Below the pieces are notes generated by a model that saw only the letters and a program-made list of their open reading frames with translations, made no database searches and was not told the origin of the DNA. The position numbers and the translations under genes are program-made. Source: Pleionea mediterranea (GTDB taxonomy: Bacteria > Pseudomonadota > Gammaproteobacteria > Enterobacterales > Kangiellaceae). Taken from it: a stretch of 64,000 nt of DNA. The stretch covers positions 246,466-310,465 of the forward strand of contig NZ_QGGU01000005.1 of NCBI RefSeq assembly GCF_003148745.1, in the 5' to 3' direction. This document shows, in pieces, positions 28,332 through 37,800 of this stretch (its first letter is position 1; each line of letters opens with the position of its first letter).

Positions 28332-30416
28332 ATGGCTGATTTATCTCATTACAGAAACATAGGCATTTTCGCTCACGTAGACGCGGGTAAAACCACCACT
28401 ACTGAGCGTATATTGAAACTGACCGGAAAAATCCACAAAACCGGTGAAGTACATGACGGGGAATCCACAACGGATTTCATGGAACAGGAAGCTGAGCGTG
28501 GTATTACTATCCAGTCTGCGGCGACCACCTGTTTCTGGAAAGATCACCGTCTTAACATCATCGATACTCCTGGACACGTTGACTTCACCGTAGAAGTATA
28601 TCGTTCATTGAAAGTTCTTGACGGTGGTGTGGGTGTATTCTGTGGTTCTGGTGGTGTTGAGCCTCAGTCAGAAACCAACTGGCGATATGCCAATGAGTCA
28701 GAAGTTGCTCGTATTATTTTCGTAAACAAATTAGACCGTATGGGTGCTGATTTTTACCGTGTTGTTAAGCAGGTAAAAGATGTATTAGGCGCTAACCCAC
28801 TGGTCATGACACTGCCAATCGGTATCGAAGACGATTTTTCAGGTGTTGTAGATGTACTTGAGCAAAAAGCTTACATATGGGACGACACAGGTTTACCAGA
28901 AAACTTTGAAGTTACAGACATCCCTGCGGACCTGGTTGATAAAGCCGCTGAATATCGCGAAATGCTTATCGAAACAGCCGTTGAGCAAGACGATGACTTA
29001 ATGGAAAAATACCTTGAAGGCGAAGAGCCAAGCATCGAAGATATCAAGCGTTGTATCCGTAAAGGAACCCGTGATCTTACTTTCTTCCCAACTTTCTGTG
29101 GTTCGGCGTTTAAAAACAAAGGCGTACAAAATGTACTGGACGCAGTTGTTGATTACTTACCGTCTCCAACGGAAGTTGATCCACAGCCATTAACCGATGA
29201 AGAAGGTAACGAAACCGGTGAGCACGCGATTGTTTCTAAAGAAGAGCCTCTTCGTGCGTTAGCGTTTAAAATAATGGACGACCGATTTGGCGCGCTTACC
29301 TTTGTCCGAATTTATTCTGGTGTTCTTAAGAAAGGCACAACGATTCTTAACAGCTTTACCGGAAAAACCGAGCGTGTTGGCCGTATGGTAGAAATGCATG
29401 CGGATGAGCGTACTGAATTAGACATGGCTCATGCCGGTGACATCCTTGCGATAGTTGGTATGAAAAATGTTCAAACCGGTCACACACTTTGTGATCCAGC
29501 GCATCCTTGTACACTAGAGCCGATGGTATTCCCTGATCCTGTTATCTCGATCGCTGTTGCACCACGTGATAAAACTGCGTCAGAAAAACTGGGCGTTGCA
29601 CTGGGCAAAATGATTGCCGAAGATCCTTCGTTCCAGGTTGAAACCGATGAAGATTCTGGTGAGACTATTCTTAAAGGTATGGGTGAGCTTCACCTTGATA
29701 TCAAAGTTGATATCTTGAAGCGTACTCACGGTGTTGAACTGGATGTGGGTAAACCTCAGGTAGCTTATCGTGAAACCATCACTCAGCGCATCGAAGACAG
29801 CTACACGCACAAGAAACAGTCCGGTGGTTCAGGTCAGTTTGGTAAAATCGATTACATCATCGAGCCAGGCGAACAAAACAGTGGTTTCGAATTCGAATCT
29901 ACCGTTGTTGGTGGTAATGTGCCGAAAGAATTCTGGCCAGCCATTGAAAAAGGCTTTAAAGGCATGATGGGTGAAGGTGTTCTGGCCGGTTACCAGGTAC
30001 TTGATGTTAAAGTAACCTTGTTTGACGGTTCTTACCACGCGGTTGACTCATCAGCGGTTGCGTTTGAAATTGCCGCTAAAGGTGCTTTCCGTCAGTCTAT
30101 CCCGAAAGCAGGTCCTCAGTTACTTGAGCCAATCATGAAGGTTGACGTATTTACACCAGAAGATCACGTTGGTGATGTTATCGGTGATCTTAACCGACGT
30201 CGAGGCATGATCAGTGGTCAGGAAGCAGGCCCAACTGGCGTTCGCATTAAAGGTGACGTACCTTTATCAGAAATGTTCGGTTATATCGGTCACTTACGTA
30301 CCATGACTTCTGGCCGTGGTCAGTTCTCAATGGAATTTGCTCACTATGCACCATGCCCTAACGCTGTTGCAGAGCAAGTCATTGCAGAAGCTAAAGAACG
30401 TAAAGAAAAGAAATAA
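28332..30416 (+). CDS. fusA2: Elongation factor G, second paralogue (EF-G 2)
   Basis: Ribosomal translocase GTPase, 694 aa. G1 [16 protein letters not shown]2 [11 protein letters not shown]3 [11 protein letters not shown]4 [10 protein letters not shown] and G5 GSAFKNKG are all intact. The sequence follows the second EF-G of Vibrio and Alteromonas closely (for example [18 protein letters not shown] and [20 protein letters not shown]) rather than the fusA of str operons. It stands alone, without rpsL, rpsG or tuf. Such paralogues may favour one of the two EF-G tasks, translocation or recycling; which one cannot be told here. Confidence 0.93.
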   Translation: MADLSHYRNIGIFAHVDAGKTTTTERILKLTGKIHKTGEVHDGESTTDFMEQEAERGITIQSAATTCFWKDHRLNIIDTPGHVDFTVEVYRSLKVLDGGVGVFCGSGGVEPQSETNWRYANESEVARIIFVNKLDRMGADFYRVVKQVKDVLGANPLVMTLPIGIEDDFSGVVDVLEQKAYIWDDTGLPENFEVTDIPADLVDKAAEYREMLIETAVEQDDDLMEKYLEGEEPSIEDIKRCIRKGTRDLTFFPTFCGSAFKNKGVQNVLDAVVDYLPSPTEVDPQPLTDEEGNETGEHAIVSKEEPLRALAFKIMDDRFGALTFVRIYSGVLKKGTTILNSFTGKTERVGRMVEMHADERTELDMAHAGDILAIVGMKNVQTGHTLCDPAHPCTLEPMVFPDPVISIAVAPRDKTASEKLGVALGKMIAEDPSFQVETDEDSGETILKGMGELHLDIKVDILKRTHGVELDVGKPQVAYRETITQRIEDSYTHKKQSGGSGQFGKIDYIIEPGEQNSGFEFESTVVGGNVPKEFWPAIEKGFKGMMGEGVLAGYQVLDVKVTLFDGSYHAVDSSAVAFEIAAKGAFRQSIPKAGPQLLEPIMKVDVFTPEDHVGDVIGDLNRRRGMISGQEAGPTGVRIKGDVPLSEMFGYIGHLRTMTSGRGQFSMEFAHYAPCPNAVAEQVIAEAKERKEKK

Positions 30417-30438
30417 TTCTTTTCCAAATGTTTGAAAT

Positions 30439-30473
30439 AACCCCGTCGGGCTTAGCCTTGCGGGGTTTTTTTT
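30439..30473 (+). terminator. Terminator of the second EF-G gene
   Basis: AACCCCG pairs with CGGGGTT across a 15-base loop and is followed by a T-run of eight. It ends only 16 bp before the AEC transporter start, so that gene must rely on readthrough or a promoter inside the EF-G gene. Confidence 0.8.
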
Positions 30474-30489
30474 GGGGTAAATAAAACTC

Positions 30490-31437
30490 ATGAATACGAT
30501 TATTCTGGCAATAGGCCCAATACTCATACTCATCGCACTGGGCTTTGCATTGGGTAAAATAAACTTTGTCACCGATGATCAGTTTAAAGGTTTATCGAAA
30601 CTGACATTTGTGGTGTTTATTCCCTGCCTGTTATTTTTGAGTATCTACCAGAGTGACAGCCTTACAGGACTTTCATTTGACTTACTGGCGGCATTTTACC
30701 TACCTGTTATTAGTTTATTTTTTATCAGTTATCTGTTCTTTCGACGTTTTTTCAAAGCTCAATACCCCAAGACAGAACTGCTTTGTCTGGCCACTACTTT
30801 TTCCAACAATGTGCTTATTGGTATTCCCATCTTATTGAGCTTAATTGGTGAGCAAATATTATTACCGGCTTTTTTTATTGTGTCGTTCCATAGCTTACTC
30901 TTGTTTACCTTAACCACACTTTGCGCTGCGCCAGATAGCACACAGAACAACAGTAATCGCCGTTGGTATCGATCGGTTGCCACCAGTTTATGGATTACCT
31001 CTCGCAGTCCCATAGTGATCAGTTTAATCGCAGGCTTGAGTTTAAAGTTATTATCGTTAGAACTGCCTGAGCTGCTAATAAAACCCATGTCCTATTTAAA
31101 ATACGCTGCATTGCCATGCGCACTTATGGTATTGGGTGCAACACTGGCTCGGTATAAAGTATCTGGTCAGTTTACTCTGACACTATTGGTCAGTAGCTTT
31201 AAACTGCTCCTGCTACCAGCCATGATCTGGTTCAGTTGCCATTACTGGTTTGAATTAAGTTCAACACAAACCGCCATTGCCGTTGTGATGTCAGCGTCCC
31301 CGGTAGGTATCAATGTCTTTATGTTTGCCTCGCAAGATCCCGAAGCATCTCCGTATCTGGCGTCCGCCATTTTGATAACCACTAGCTTATCCATGTTAAC
31401 CATACCTTTATGGTTGTTAATACTGGGCATGGTTTAG
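30490..31437 (+). CDS. AEC family transporter
   Basis: 315-aa membrane protein of the auxin-efflux-carrier superfamily, about ten helices in two inverted halves. First helix TIILAIGPILILIALGFALG, then the gating motif FSNNVLIGIPILL, and in the second half LPCALMVLGATLA and SPVGINVFMFAS. Bacterial members move malonate, malate or similar anions; the substrate here is unknown. It begins just after the EF-G terminator, with GGGGT eleven bases before the ATG. Confidence 0.85.
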   Translation: MNTIILAIGPILILIALGFALGKINFVTDDQFKGLSKLTFVVFIPCLLFLSIYQSDSLTGLSFDLLAAFYLPVISLFFISYLFFRRFFKAQYPKTELLCLATTFSNNVLIGIPILLSLIGEQILLPAFFIVSFHSLLLFTLTTLCAAPDSTQNNSNRRWYRSVATSLWITSRSPIVISLIAGLSLKLLSLELPELLIKPMSYLKYAALPCALMVLGATLARYKVSGQFTLTLLVSSFKLLLLPAMIWFSCHYWFELSSTQTAIAVVMSASPVGINVFMFASQDPEASPYLASAILITTSLSMLTIPLWLLILGMV

Positions 31438-31482
31438 AATATCAGTGACAAACTGAGCTTGGGATAAATAACAGTCGAACCA

Positions 31483-31510
31483 TTGCGAACATTATTTAAT
31501 CAACTATAAT
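31483..31510 (+). promoter_or_regulatory. Promoter of trhO
   Basis: -35 TTGCGA (31483-31488), 16-bp spacer, perfect -10 TATAAT (31505-31510), then ACGCGCC. Confidence 0.55.
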
Positions 31511-31576
31511 ACGCGCCTTAAAATACAGATTAACCAAGCACCGGACTTACGATTCGGCAAGCAGGAGAAAAACACC

Positions 31577-32569
31577 ATGCAGTATGTGGTTTGTGCACTT
31601 TATAAATTTGTTGCTCTGGAAGATTTTGAGCGTTTAAAACAACCCATCCTCGATCAAATGTTAAAGCATAATGTTGTTGGCACTTTGTTGTTGGCCCATG
31701 AAGGCATTAACGGTACCGTCGCAAGTTCAAGAGAAGGCATCGATAATTTTATCAACTGGCTGCAACTGGATGACCGACTTAATCCAATTGAAGTTAAAGA
31801 ATCTTATACCGATATAAGCCCTTTTAAGCGCACCAAAGTAAAATTAAAAAAAGAAATCGTCACCATGGGAGTCGAAACCGTCGATCCCGCGAAAACAGTG
31901 GGAACCTATGTTGACGCAAAGGACTGGAATGATTTAATCAGTGATCCTGAAGTTTTGTTAATTGATACTCGAAACGAATACGAAGTGGAAGTTGGAACTT
32001 TTGAAAACGCCGTAAACCCACACACCGAAACTTTTCGAGAATTTCCCCAATACGTAAAAGAGCACCTTGATCCTGAAAAACATAAAAAAGTAGCCATGTT
32101 TTGTACCGGTGGGATCCGCTGTGAAAAATCCACCGCCTATTTAAAACAGCAAGGGTTTGATGAGGTCTACCATTTAAAAGGCGGGATCTTAAAGTATCTT
32201 GAACAAGTGCCAGAGCAACAAACACGCTGGCAAGGTGAGTGCTTTGTATTTGACGATCGTGTAACCGTTAATCATAAATTGGAAAAAGGCGGTTATGATC
32301 AGTGTAATGCTTGTCGTTTACCGATAACCGAGCAAGACAAACAAAGTGAACTGTTTGAAAAAGGCGTCAGTTGTCCGCACTGCTTTGATAAAACCTCCCC
32401 AGAACAAAAAGAACGTTACGCTCAGAGAGAACTGCAAATACAACTCGCCAAAAAGCGGGGTGAAACCCACATAGGAAATGAAGCCGCTACCATGTTGGCG
32501 CAAAAACAAAAGCGTAAACGTGAACGCATTGCCGCGCAACGGGAAGCACAAAAAGCTAAGTCCGGTTAA
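31577..32569 (+). CDS. trhO: tRNA uridine(34) hydroxylase TrhO (rhodanese family)
   Basis: Oxygen-dependent hydroxylation of tRNA U34 to ho5U (formerly YceA/UPF0176). 330 aa: acylphosphatase-like N-terminal domain with [15 protein letters not shown], a rhodanese domain with the active-site loop [10 protein letters not shown] (Cys176), and a C-terminal zinc-ribbon-like segment CNACR...CPHCF. AGGAG lies nine bases before the ATG. The lysine/arginine-rich tail is typical of the longer forms. Confidence 0.95.
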   Translation: MQYVVCALYKFVALEDFERLKQPILDQMLKHNVVGTLLLAHEGINGTVASSREGIDNFINWLQLDDRLNPIEVKESYTDISPFKRTKVKLKKEIVTMGVETVDPAKTVGTYVDAKDWNDLISDPEVLLIDTRNEYEVEVGTFENAVNPHTETFREFPQYVKEHLDPEKHKKVAMFCTGGIRCEKSTAYLKQQGFDEVYHLKGGILKYLEQVPEQQTRWQGECFVFDDRVTVNHKLEKGGYDQCNACRLPITEQDKQSELFEKGVSCPHCFDKTSPEQKERYAQRELQIQLAKKRGETHIGNEAATMLAQKQKRKRERIAAQREAQKAKSG

Positions 32570-32608
32570 CGGTTAATCGAGTTCAGAATAACCAGCACTT
32601 CTAATAAA

Positions 32609-32644
32609 AAAAGCTGCGAATGTAATTAACATTCGCAGCTTTTT
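32609..32644. terminator. Terminator after trhO
   Basis: A perfect 15-bp stem AAAAGCTGCGAATGT/ACATTCGCAGCTTTT with loop AATTA and a T-run. It sits between trhO (+) and the convergent lipoprotein gene (-) and can serve both. Confidence 0.88.
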
Positions 32645-32665
32645 ACATTTACAGCCAACTACATT

Positions 32666-33070
32666 CTAACTCTTTTCAAGTGAGCGTATTGCCTTTGCCT
32701 GCTCTTCCGTCATTGGATAGATTTCATCGATGTAACAAGTCTGTTTAATAGGGCCTGGTACATCAATCGAGTCAAACTTACTGCTTAAACTTGAACCTGT
32801 GTTATTCACCGAAATAGTCTGGCTAAACTTCAAATCATTGCAGGGCGACTTTAACTTAATTAAATAAGGACTTTTAAAGTTGGTTGAAATAATCAGATAA
32901 TCGCTGTTGAGTGCACTCCAACCGTGAAATCGAAACGTTGTAATACGATCGGTCGACTTTAAATTGTTGTCACCTATAAATTGTGCGTAGCGATCATTTT
33001 TATCAGCAACCGATTGACTCGCACAGCCAACCAACACCAGAACCGTTAATATTGATATTAATATTTTCAT
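32666..33070 (-). CDS. DUF6491-like lipoprotein
   Basis: 134 aa from the ATG at 33070, which follows TGAGGT at good spacing; a GTG two codons upstream is less likely. Lipoprotein signal LISILTVLVLVGC with lipobox LVGC. The body contains TTFRFHGWSALNSDYLIIST, LKSPCNDLKFSQTI and two conserved cysteines (SPCND, KQTCYI), the pattern of the DUF6491 family as I recall it. Small periplasmic domain, function unknown. Confidence 0.7.
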   Translation of the reverse strand: MKILISILTVLVLVGCASQSVADKNDRYAQFIGDNNLKSTDRITTFRFHGWSALNSDYLIISTNFKSPYLIKLKSPCNDLKFSQTISVNNTGSSLSSKFDSIDVPGPIKQTCYIDEIYPMTEEQAKAIRSLEKS

Positions 33071-33339
33071 AGCCACCTCATTGACACAATCTCTATGTAT
33101 AAACGAATGTTAATAGATAATGTTGACACTTTTAAGCATAACGGGTTTTTATCAGGTTTCAATATTGCGAATACTTGAGACAATTATTCATCACTTAATT
33201 CCCATATCAAAAACGACTCGTCGATTCATCAATCTTTGCTAACAGCTCGGTAAAAACTAAGTTATAAACTCGTCCATAACCGCCAGCCATCTTCATAATA
33301 AATCCCAATAATCGTACAACATATTTTCTGAAATCATAA
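33071..33339. other. Intergenic, nothing recognised
   Basis: AT-rich stretch between the lipoprotein gene and the cytochrome c5 terminator. It must hold the lipoprotein promoter, but no pair of boxes is convincing. Confidence 0.4.
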
Positions 33340-33365
33340 AAAAAGCGCTCAAAGAGCGCTTTTTT
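33340..33365 (-). terminator. Terminator of the cytochrome c5 gene
   Basis: AAAAAGCGCTC/GAGCGCTTTTT with an AAA loop, 24 bp past the stop, with a long U-run on the minus strand. Confidence 0.85.
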
Positions 33366-33388
33366 ACGAAACAGTAGATGGCGATACT

Positions 33389-33871
33389 TTAGTTTGCACT
33401 TGCCATCATATGTTCAACGGCTTGCTTTAACTCATCATCGGAACAAGACGCACACCCACCTTTTGGCGGCATAATGCCTTTTCCGTTAATCACGGTCTGA
33501 ACTAAAGTATCCACACCTTGTTGTGCTAGCTCTTTCCAGATTGCATCACCAAGCTTGGGAGCACCACCAACACCTGAAGCATGACACGCACTGCAGTTAG
33601 CCGTGTAAACATCAGCACCACCACGAGGACCAGTTGATTCAGCTACCGGAGGCGGAGCTGCCGCAGGAACATCATCGCCTTCAACATAGATATTGCCAAC
33701 CGGTTTGGTACGCTTATCAATGTTTTGCTTGCTGAACAACATTTTGCTTTTTAGTGCTTTATAGCCCTTGCTGTTCTCCTGCTGCTCTTTTTCATCCGCA
33801 GCAATGGCTGTTCCTAGAGCTAAAACAGCCGACATAAAAATTAGTAACCATTTGTTTTTAAAGGAATTCAT
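33389..33871 (-). CDS. Cytochrome c5 family protein
   Basis: Periplasmic mono-haem electron carrier, 160 aa from the ATG at 33871. An ATG three codons upstream has its GAGG directly abutting, while the chosen one has GAGG at nine bases. Export signal KNKWLLIFMSAVLALGTAIA. Haem site NCSACHASGVGGAPKLGD; the distal loop NGKGIMPPKGGCASCSDDEL carries the axial Met and the extra Cys pair typical of c5. A Pro/Ala-rich linker (VPAAAPPPVAES) precedes the haem domain. Confidence 0.9.
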   Translation of the reverse strand: MNSFKNKWLLIFMSAVLALGTAIAADEKEQQENSKGYKALKSKMLFSKQNIDKRTKPVGNIYVEGDDVPAAAPPPVAESTGPRGGADVYTANCSACHASGVGGAPKLGDAIWKELAQQGVDTLVQTVINGKGIMPPKGGCASCSDDELKQAVEHMMASAN

Positions 33872-33986
33872 GCTAAGCATCCTCAGTCGCTACCCTGTCG
33901 GGCCACATCATACAATCAAAATTCAGCGCGCATTATAGCGTCATTTTTGCTTCGCTTAAAATAACAGCTTTAAAAACAATGTAATT

Positions 33987-34649
33987 TTATTGCATTGGCG
34001 ATATTTTTATATCGAAAACACCCGCCTGACGCACACCATCGGCAACTTTAACCAGCGAAGAGGTGCTGGCACCGGGATCCGTCAGCAAAACCACCGAAGA
34101 CTCCGGGTTTTTAACGCGCCAAGTTTGGACATTAGCGGCAATGGCGCTAATGGCAACGTCTCTACCATCCAAGCTTACCAAGTCGCCAGTAGAAATTCGT
34201 ATCACCAGTGACTTGGATTCTCCTGAAGGTTTTGAGCTTTTGGTTAATGGCGACATATCCACGCCGGATTCTTTTATAAAGGAGTAAGAGCGTGTTTATC
34301 TTTGGTTCTTTGCGATGCAGGCGTTTATTTTATGGCACAACAAGACAGAGGGAGTGATGAATAGTTATTCTATTTGAATGACCGATAACGCGGTTGTGCC
34401 ATAAAATAACCCCTGCCCGAAGGGTTGAGGCTAAAACTAAGCCATTCTTTGTTGCGAATTTCTTATTTAGAATAACTAAACCTCAAAATTCACGCCGCGA
34501 CTGGCTTAGTTTTAGCTCTCAACATCTCGAAGAACCAAAGATAAACACGCTCTAATCACAATAAAAAAGATCAGCATGATAAAGACTATATCCAGCATAG
34601 GCGTCATATCAATATCGCTGGTTTGTTGTTGTGTAGCAATCCGCTTCAT
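33987..34649 (-). pseudogene. exbD: exbD biopolymer transport gene interrupted by a miniature element
   Basis: ExbD energises TonB together with ExbB. The start is at 34649 behind GGAGGAGGATAAC; the N-terminal part reads MKRIATQQQTSDIDMTPMLD then IVFIMLIFFIV with the essential membrane Asp, and hits a stop inside the inserted element after about 45 residues. The rest continues beyond the insertion as YSFIKESGVDMSPLTKSS and on to a normal end, 91 aa from an internal Met. No exbB or tonB is adjacent, so it was already an orphan or its partners were lost. The intact gene would have encoded about 140 aa. Confidence 0.85.
34288..34552. mobile_element. MITE-like 265-bp element inside exbD
   Basis: Terminal inverted repeats of 23 bp begin GAGCGTGTTTATCTTTGG; the right copy is the exact complement. 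TAA flanks both sides (34285-34287 and 34553-34555), a 3-bp target duplication of the TNA type that would fit IS5-family relatives of the IS1031/ISL2 groups. No transposase is encoded. Inside are two long hairpins: a 17-bp stem (34325-34341 with 34393-34409) and a 15-bp stem (34430-34444 with 34502-34516). TAGTTATTCTA in loop one is complementary to TAGAATAACTA in loop two. Confidence 0.82.
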
Positions 34650-34726
34650 AGCGTTATCCTCCTCCTCACTGTGTTATTAACAAAAAACGACACTGTTCAA
34701 GATAAGGGGTTATTAGCAATGCCAAG

Positions 34727-34761
34727 CGATAATTGACAGCGCTGTCAATTATCGGCATAGT
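34727..34761 (+). promoter_or_regulatory. acs promoter overlapped by a perfect 28-bp palindrome
   Basis: CGATAATTGACAGC (34727-34740) is followed directly by its exact complement up to 34754. Inside it TTGACA (34733-34738) is a consensus -35, and CATAGT (34756-34761) after a 17-bp spacer is a fair -10. The core TTGACAGCGCTGTCAA with a central CG has the form of LacI-family operators, similar to the NagR motif of Shewanella. A bound repressor would block the -35. The regulator is not in this window. Confidence 0.6.
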
Positions 34762-34919
34762 AAGTTACAAATCCTAACCACTGAATCACTTTAAGCCTTA
34801 TGCAATTTCGATTAAGGTATAGGCAGGTGGAACCACTAAAAAAACAACCAAAACATCAGCTTGAATCATCTTTGTCGCCGTTGATTATGGATGAATTGCA
34901 GAGCAGGAGAGAATCAATC

Positions 34920-36857
34920 ATGTCCGATGTAAAAACCTACCCGGTAAAAACAGAGTTTCAATCGCAGGCTCTGATAGATAATAAGACCTATCAGACAATG
35001 TATCAGGCGTCTATCGACAACCCGGAGCAGTTCTGGGCGGAACAGGCCGAAAAACTCATCCATTGGGATCAGAAATGGCAATCTGTAATGGATGTTGATT
35101 ACAGAGAGGCAAAAATCAGCTGGTTTAACGGCGCCAAACTCAACGTCTGTTACAACTGTGTTGATCGACATCTGGAAAATAATGCCGATAAAACGGCCAT
35201 AATCTGGGAAGGGGATGACCCGGAGATTAGCGAATCTATCACCTACCGCGAATTACATGAAAAAGTATGTCGCTTCGCCAACCTGTTAAAGGCCCGTGGC
35301 GTCAAAAAAGGCGATCGTGTGTGTATTTATATGCCGATGATCCCGGAAGTGGGTTACGCCATGTTGGCCTGTGCCCGCATTGGTGCGGTTCATTCTGTGG
35401 TATTTGGTGGCTTCTCACCAGAATCTTTAAAAAGCCGTATTCTCGATTCCGACTGTAAAGTTGTGATTACCGCTGATGAAGGTTTACGTGGTGGCAAAAA
35501 AGTCCCGTTAAAAGACAATACCGATACTGCGTTAAAACACTGCCCCGATGTTCACACCGTGATTGTCGTTAAATACACCCATGCAAAAATAAACTGGACG
35601 CCTGAGCGCGATGTCGATTATCAACAGCAGGCAGCAACTTTATCCAGCGAGTGTCCGGTTGAAATAATGGATGCCGAAGATCCGCTCTTTATTCTTTATA
35701 CATCAGGCTCCACTGGCAAACCTAAGGGCGTTCTTCATACCTGCGGGGGTTACATTTTATACGCTGCTATTACGCACAAATACGTATTTGATCATCACGA
35801 TAATGATGTTTACTGGTGTACCGCCGACGCAGGCTGGATCACGGGGCACTCCTATATTTTCTACGGCCCACTGGCGAACGGTGCCACGACACTGGTATTT
35901 GAAGGTGTACCAACTTATCCCGATGCTGGCCGCTTCTGGCAGGTCATCGATAAACATAAGGTGAATACCTTTTATACCGCGCCAACAGCGATTCGCGCCT
36001 TAATGGGACAAGGCGAACAATTTGTTAAACAGGCATCACGCAGTAGTTTGCGTCTATTAGGTACTGTCGGAGAGCCCATTAATCCGGAAGCCTGGGAATG
36101 GTATTACCATACCGTTGGCGACGAACGATGTCCTATTGTTGACACCTGGTGGCAAACAGAAACGGGCGGCATTTTACTGACCCCATTACCCGGAGCCACC
36201 GACCTGAAGCCTGGCTCTGCTACTCGGCCCTTTTTTGGTATAAAACCGGCTTTGATGGATGCCGATGGCAATGAACTTGAAGGAGAAGCCTCAGGTGCGC
36301 TAGTCATGTCACAATCCTGGCCCGGTCAAATGCGAACCGTTTATGGCGATCACCAACGCTTTATTGATACCTACTTTTCACAATACAAAGGCTATTACTT
36401 CAGCGGAGACGGTGCCCGCCGGGATGCCGATGGTTATTACTGGATCACCGGCCGTATGGATGATGTCTTGAATGTTTCTGGTCATAGGCTGGGCACCGCC
36501 GAAATTGAAAGCGCACTGGTATTGCATGAAGATGTTGCCGAAGCGGCCGTGGTTGGCTATCCCCACGATATTAAAGGTCAGGGCGTTTATGCCTATGTCA
36601 CATTAATGTCCGGTCAATCCCCCTCTGATGAGCTGAAACAAACCCTGACCAAACTGGTCAGTCAGGAAATAGGAGCGATAGCCAAACCGGATGTGATCCA
36701 GTGGGCGCCCGGTTTACCGAAAACCCGCTCCGGTAAAATCATGCGCCGCATATTACGAAAAATCGCATCGAACGAACTGGATAACTTGGGAGATACCTCA
36801 ACACTTGCCGATCCTTCGGTGGTTGACGACTTAATAGAAAACCGGGCGAACCGCTAA
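34920..36857 (+). CDS. acs: Acetyl-CoA synthetase (AMP-forming)
   Basis: Activates acetate to acetyl-CoA through acetyl-AMP. 645 aa from the ATG at 34920, which has AGGAGA upstream; the frame opens 40 codons earlier without homology. AMP-binding P-loop [12 protein letters not shown], the motif [10 protein letters not shown], and the C-terminal [14 protein letters not shown] with the lysine acetylated by Pat in other species. No terminator follows, and phaR starts 251 bp downstream in the same direction. Confidence 0.96.
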   Translation: MSDVKTYPVKTEFQSQALIDNKTYQTMYQASIDNPEQFWAEQAEKLIHWDQKWQSVMDVDYREAKISWFNGAKLNVCYNCVDRHLENNADKTAIIWEGDDPEISESITYRELHEKVCRFANLLKARGVKKGDRVCIYMPMIPEVGYAMLACARIGAVHSVVFGGFSPESLKSRILDSDCKVVITADEGLRGGKKVPLKDNTDTALKHCPDVHTVIVVKYTHAKINWTPERDVDYQQQAATLSSECPVEIMDAEDPLFILYTSGSTGKPKGVLHTCGGYILYAAITHKYVFDHHDNDVYWCTADAGWITGHSYIFYGPLANGATTLVFEGVPTYPDAGRFWQVIDKHKVNTFYTAPTAIRALMGQGEQFVKQASRSSLRLLGTVGEPINPEAWEWYYHTVGDERCPIVDTWWQTETGGILLTPLPGATDLKPGSATRPFFGIKPALMDADGNELEGEASGALVMSQSWPGQMRTVYGDHQRFIDTYFSQYKGYYFSGDGARRDADGYYWITGRMDDVLNVSGHRLGTAEIESALVLHEDVAEAAVVGYPHDIKGQGVYAYVTLMSGQSPSDELKQTLTKLVSQEIGAIAKPDVIQWAPGLPKTRSGKIMRRILRKIASNELDNLGDTSTLADPSVVDDLIENRANR

Positions 36858-37108
36858 TACTAAAGTACAGTTAGGCCGCCCTCTCAATCTCAACACTTGA
36901 ATGAGCGACCTAACCTTTTGAATTTGAAAGATATTTCCTGCCTGAGTACAACTTGGCGCTGAGGATGGTGCAGAACACCATATCCTGATACACTGCAAGG
37001 AGTACAAAAAATTATAACAAGCCATAGTACGCAATCAACCAGACATAACAGCGACTACCGGCAGGACCCGATTCTTAAAAAGTAACATGTTGTTGGGATG
37101 AGTGAGCC

Positions 37109-37612
37109 ATGTCAGATGTACGTATTATAAAAAAGTACCCTAATCGTCGGCTGTACGACACAGCCATTAGCAGCTACATCACATTGAACGATGTGAAAGA
37201 GCTGGTGTTAACTTACGTTCCCTTTAAAGTACTGGACGCAAAATCCAACGATGACTTAACTCGTGCCACCCTGTTGCAAATCATCTCGGAGCAGGAAGAC
37301 AAAGAAAGCCCAATTTTTACCGCCGATATTCTGCAAAACGTTATCCGTTTCTACGGCGATTCCATGCAGGCCATGATGAGTCGCTTCCTGGAACATTCCA
37401 TGAAATTGTTTATGGAACAACAGGCCGGTTTCAAGAGCCCGCTAAATACCTTTCTGGGTACCAATCCAATGACCATGATGCAGAACATTGCCGAGCAGAA
37501 TATGAGCATGTGGAAATCCATGCAGGAAAACTTTTATACAGGCCATGCGAATACAAAGGATTCTGCAGAAACGGAAGAAGAAGTCACCGAGCCAGAAACC
37601 AAAAAAAACTGA
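37109..37612 (+). CDS. phaR: Polyhydroxyalkanoate synthesis regulator PhaR
   Basis: DNA- and PHA-granule-binding repressor of phasin and polymer genes. 167 aa, N-terminal DNA-binding domain with IKKYPNRRLYDTAISSYITL followed by the PHB accumulation domain; Met-rich helices (MQAMMSRFLEHSMKLFMEQQ) fit granule binding. Acidic tail. No phaC, phaB or phasin genes are in the window. Placement after acs is logical because both deal with acetyl-CoA flux, but co-regulation is inference. Confidence 0.9.
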   Translation: MSDVRIIKKYPNRRLYDTAISSYITLNDVKELVLTYVPFKVLDAKSNDDLTRATLLQIISEQEDKESPIFTADILQNVIRFYGDSMQAMMSRFLEHSMKLFMEQQAGFKSPLNTFLGTNPMTMMQNIAEQNMSMWKSMQENFYTGHANTKDSAETEEEVTEPETKKN

Positions 37613-37800
37613 TGGCCATTAATTTCGATACTTTTTATTTTCAACAACTTCATTCCAGCATCGTTACCCCTTCTAATATTATCCTGAATAAATCCTTAGG
37701 ATAAGTGGCCTTACCTGCCTGATACCACTCGAAAAAATTCGATTCCTCAACTAATTTGATAACTAAAGTTTAATTAAGTTTTCAAGCCAAAGGGGGATTC

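Noticed and set aside
34288..34552. The element as a full insertion sequence
   Set aside because: 265 bp with no frame long enough for a transposase; it is at most a non-autonomous derivative.
36858..37108. Terminator or small RNA between acs and phaR
   Set aside because: ATGGTG/CACCAT can pair but has no U-run and is too short; no promoter pair is evident for a small RNA.
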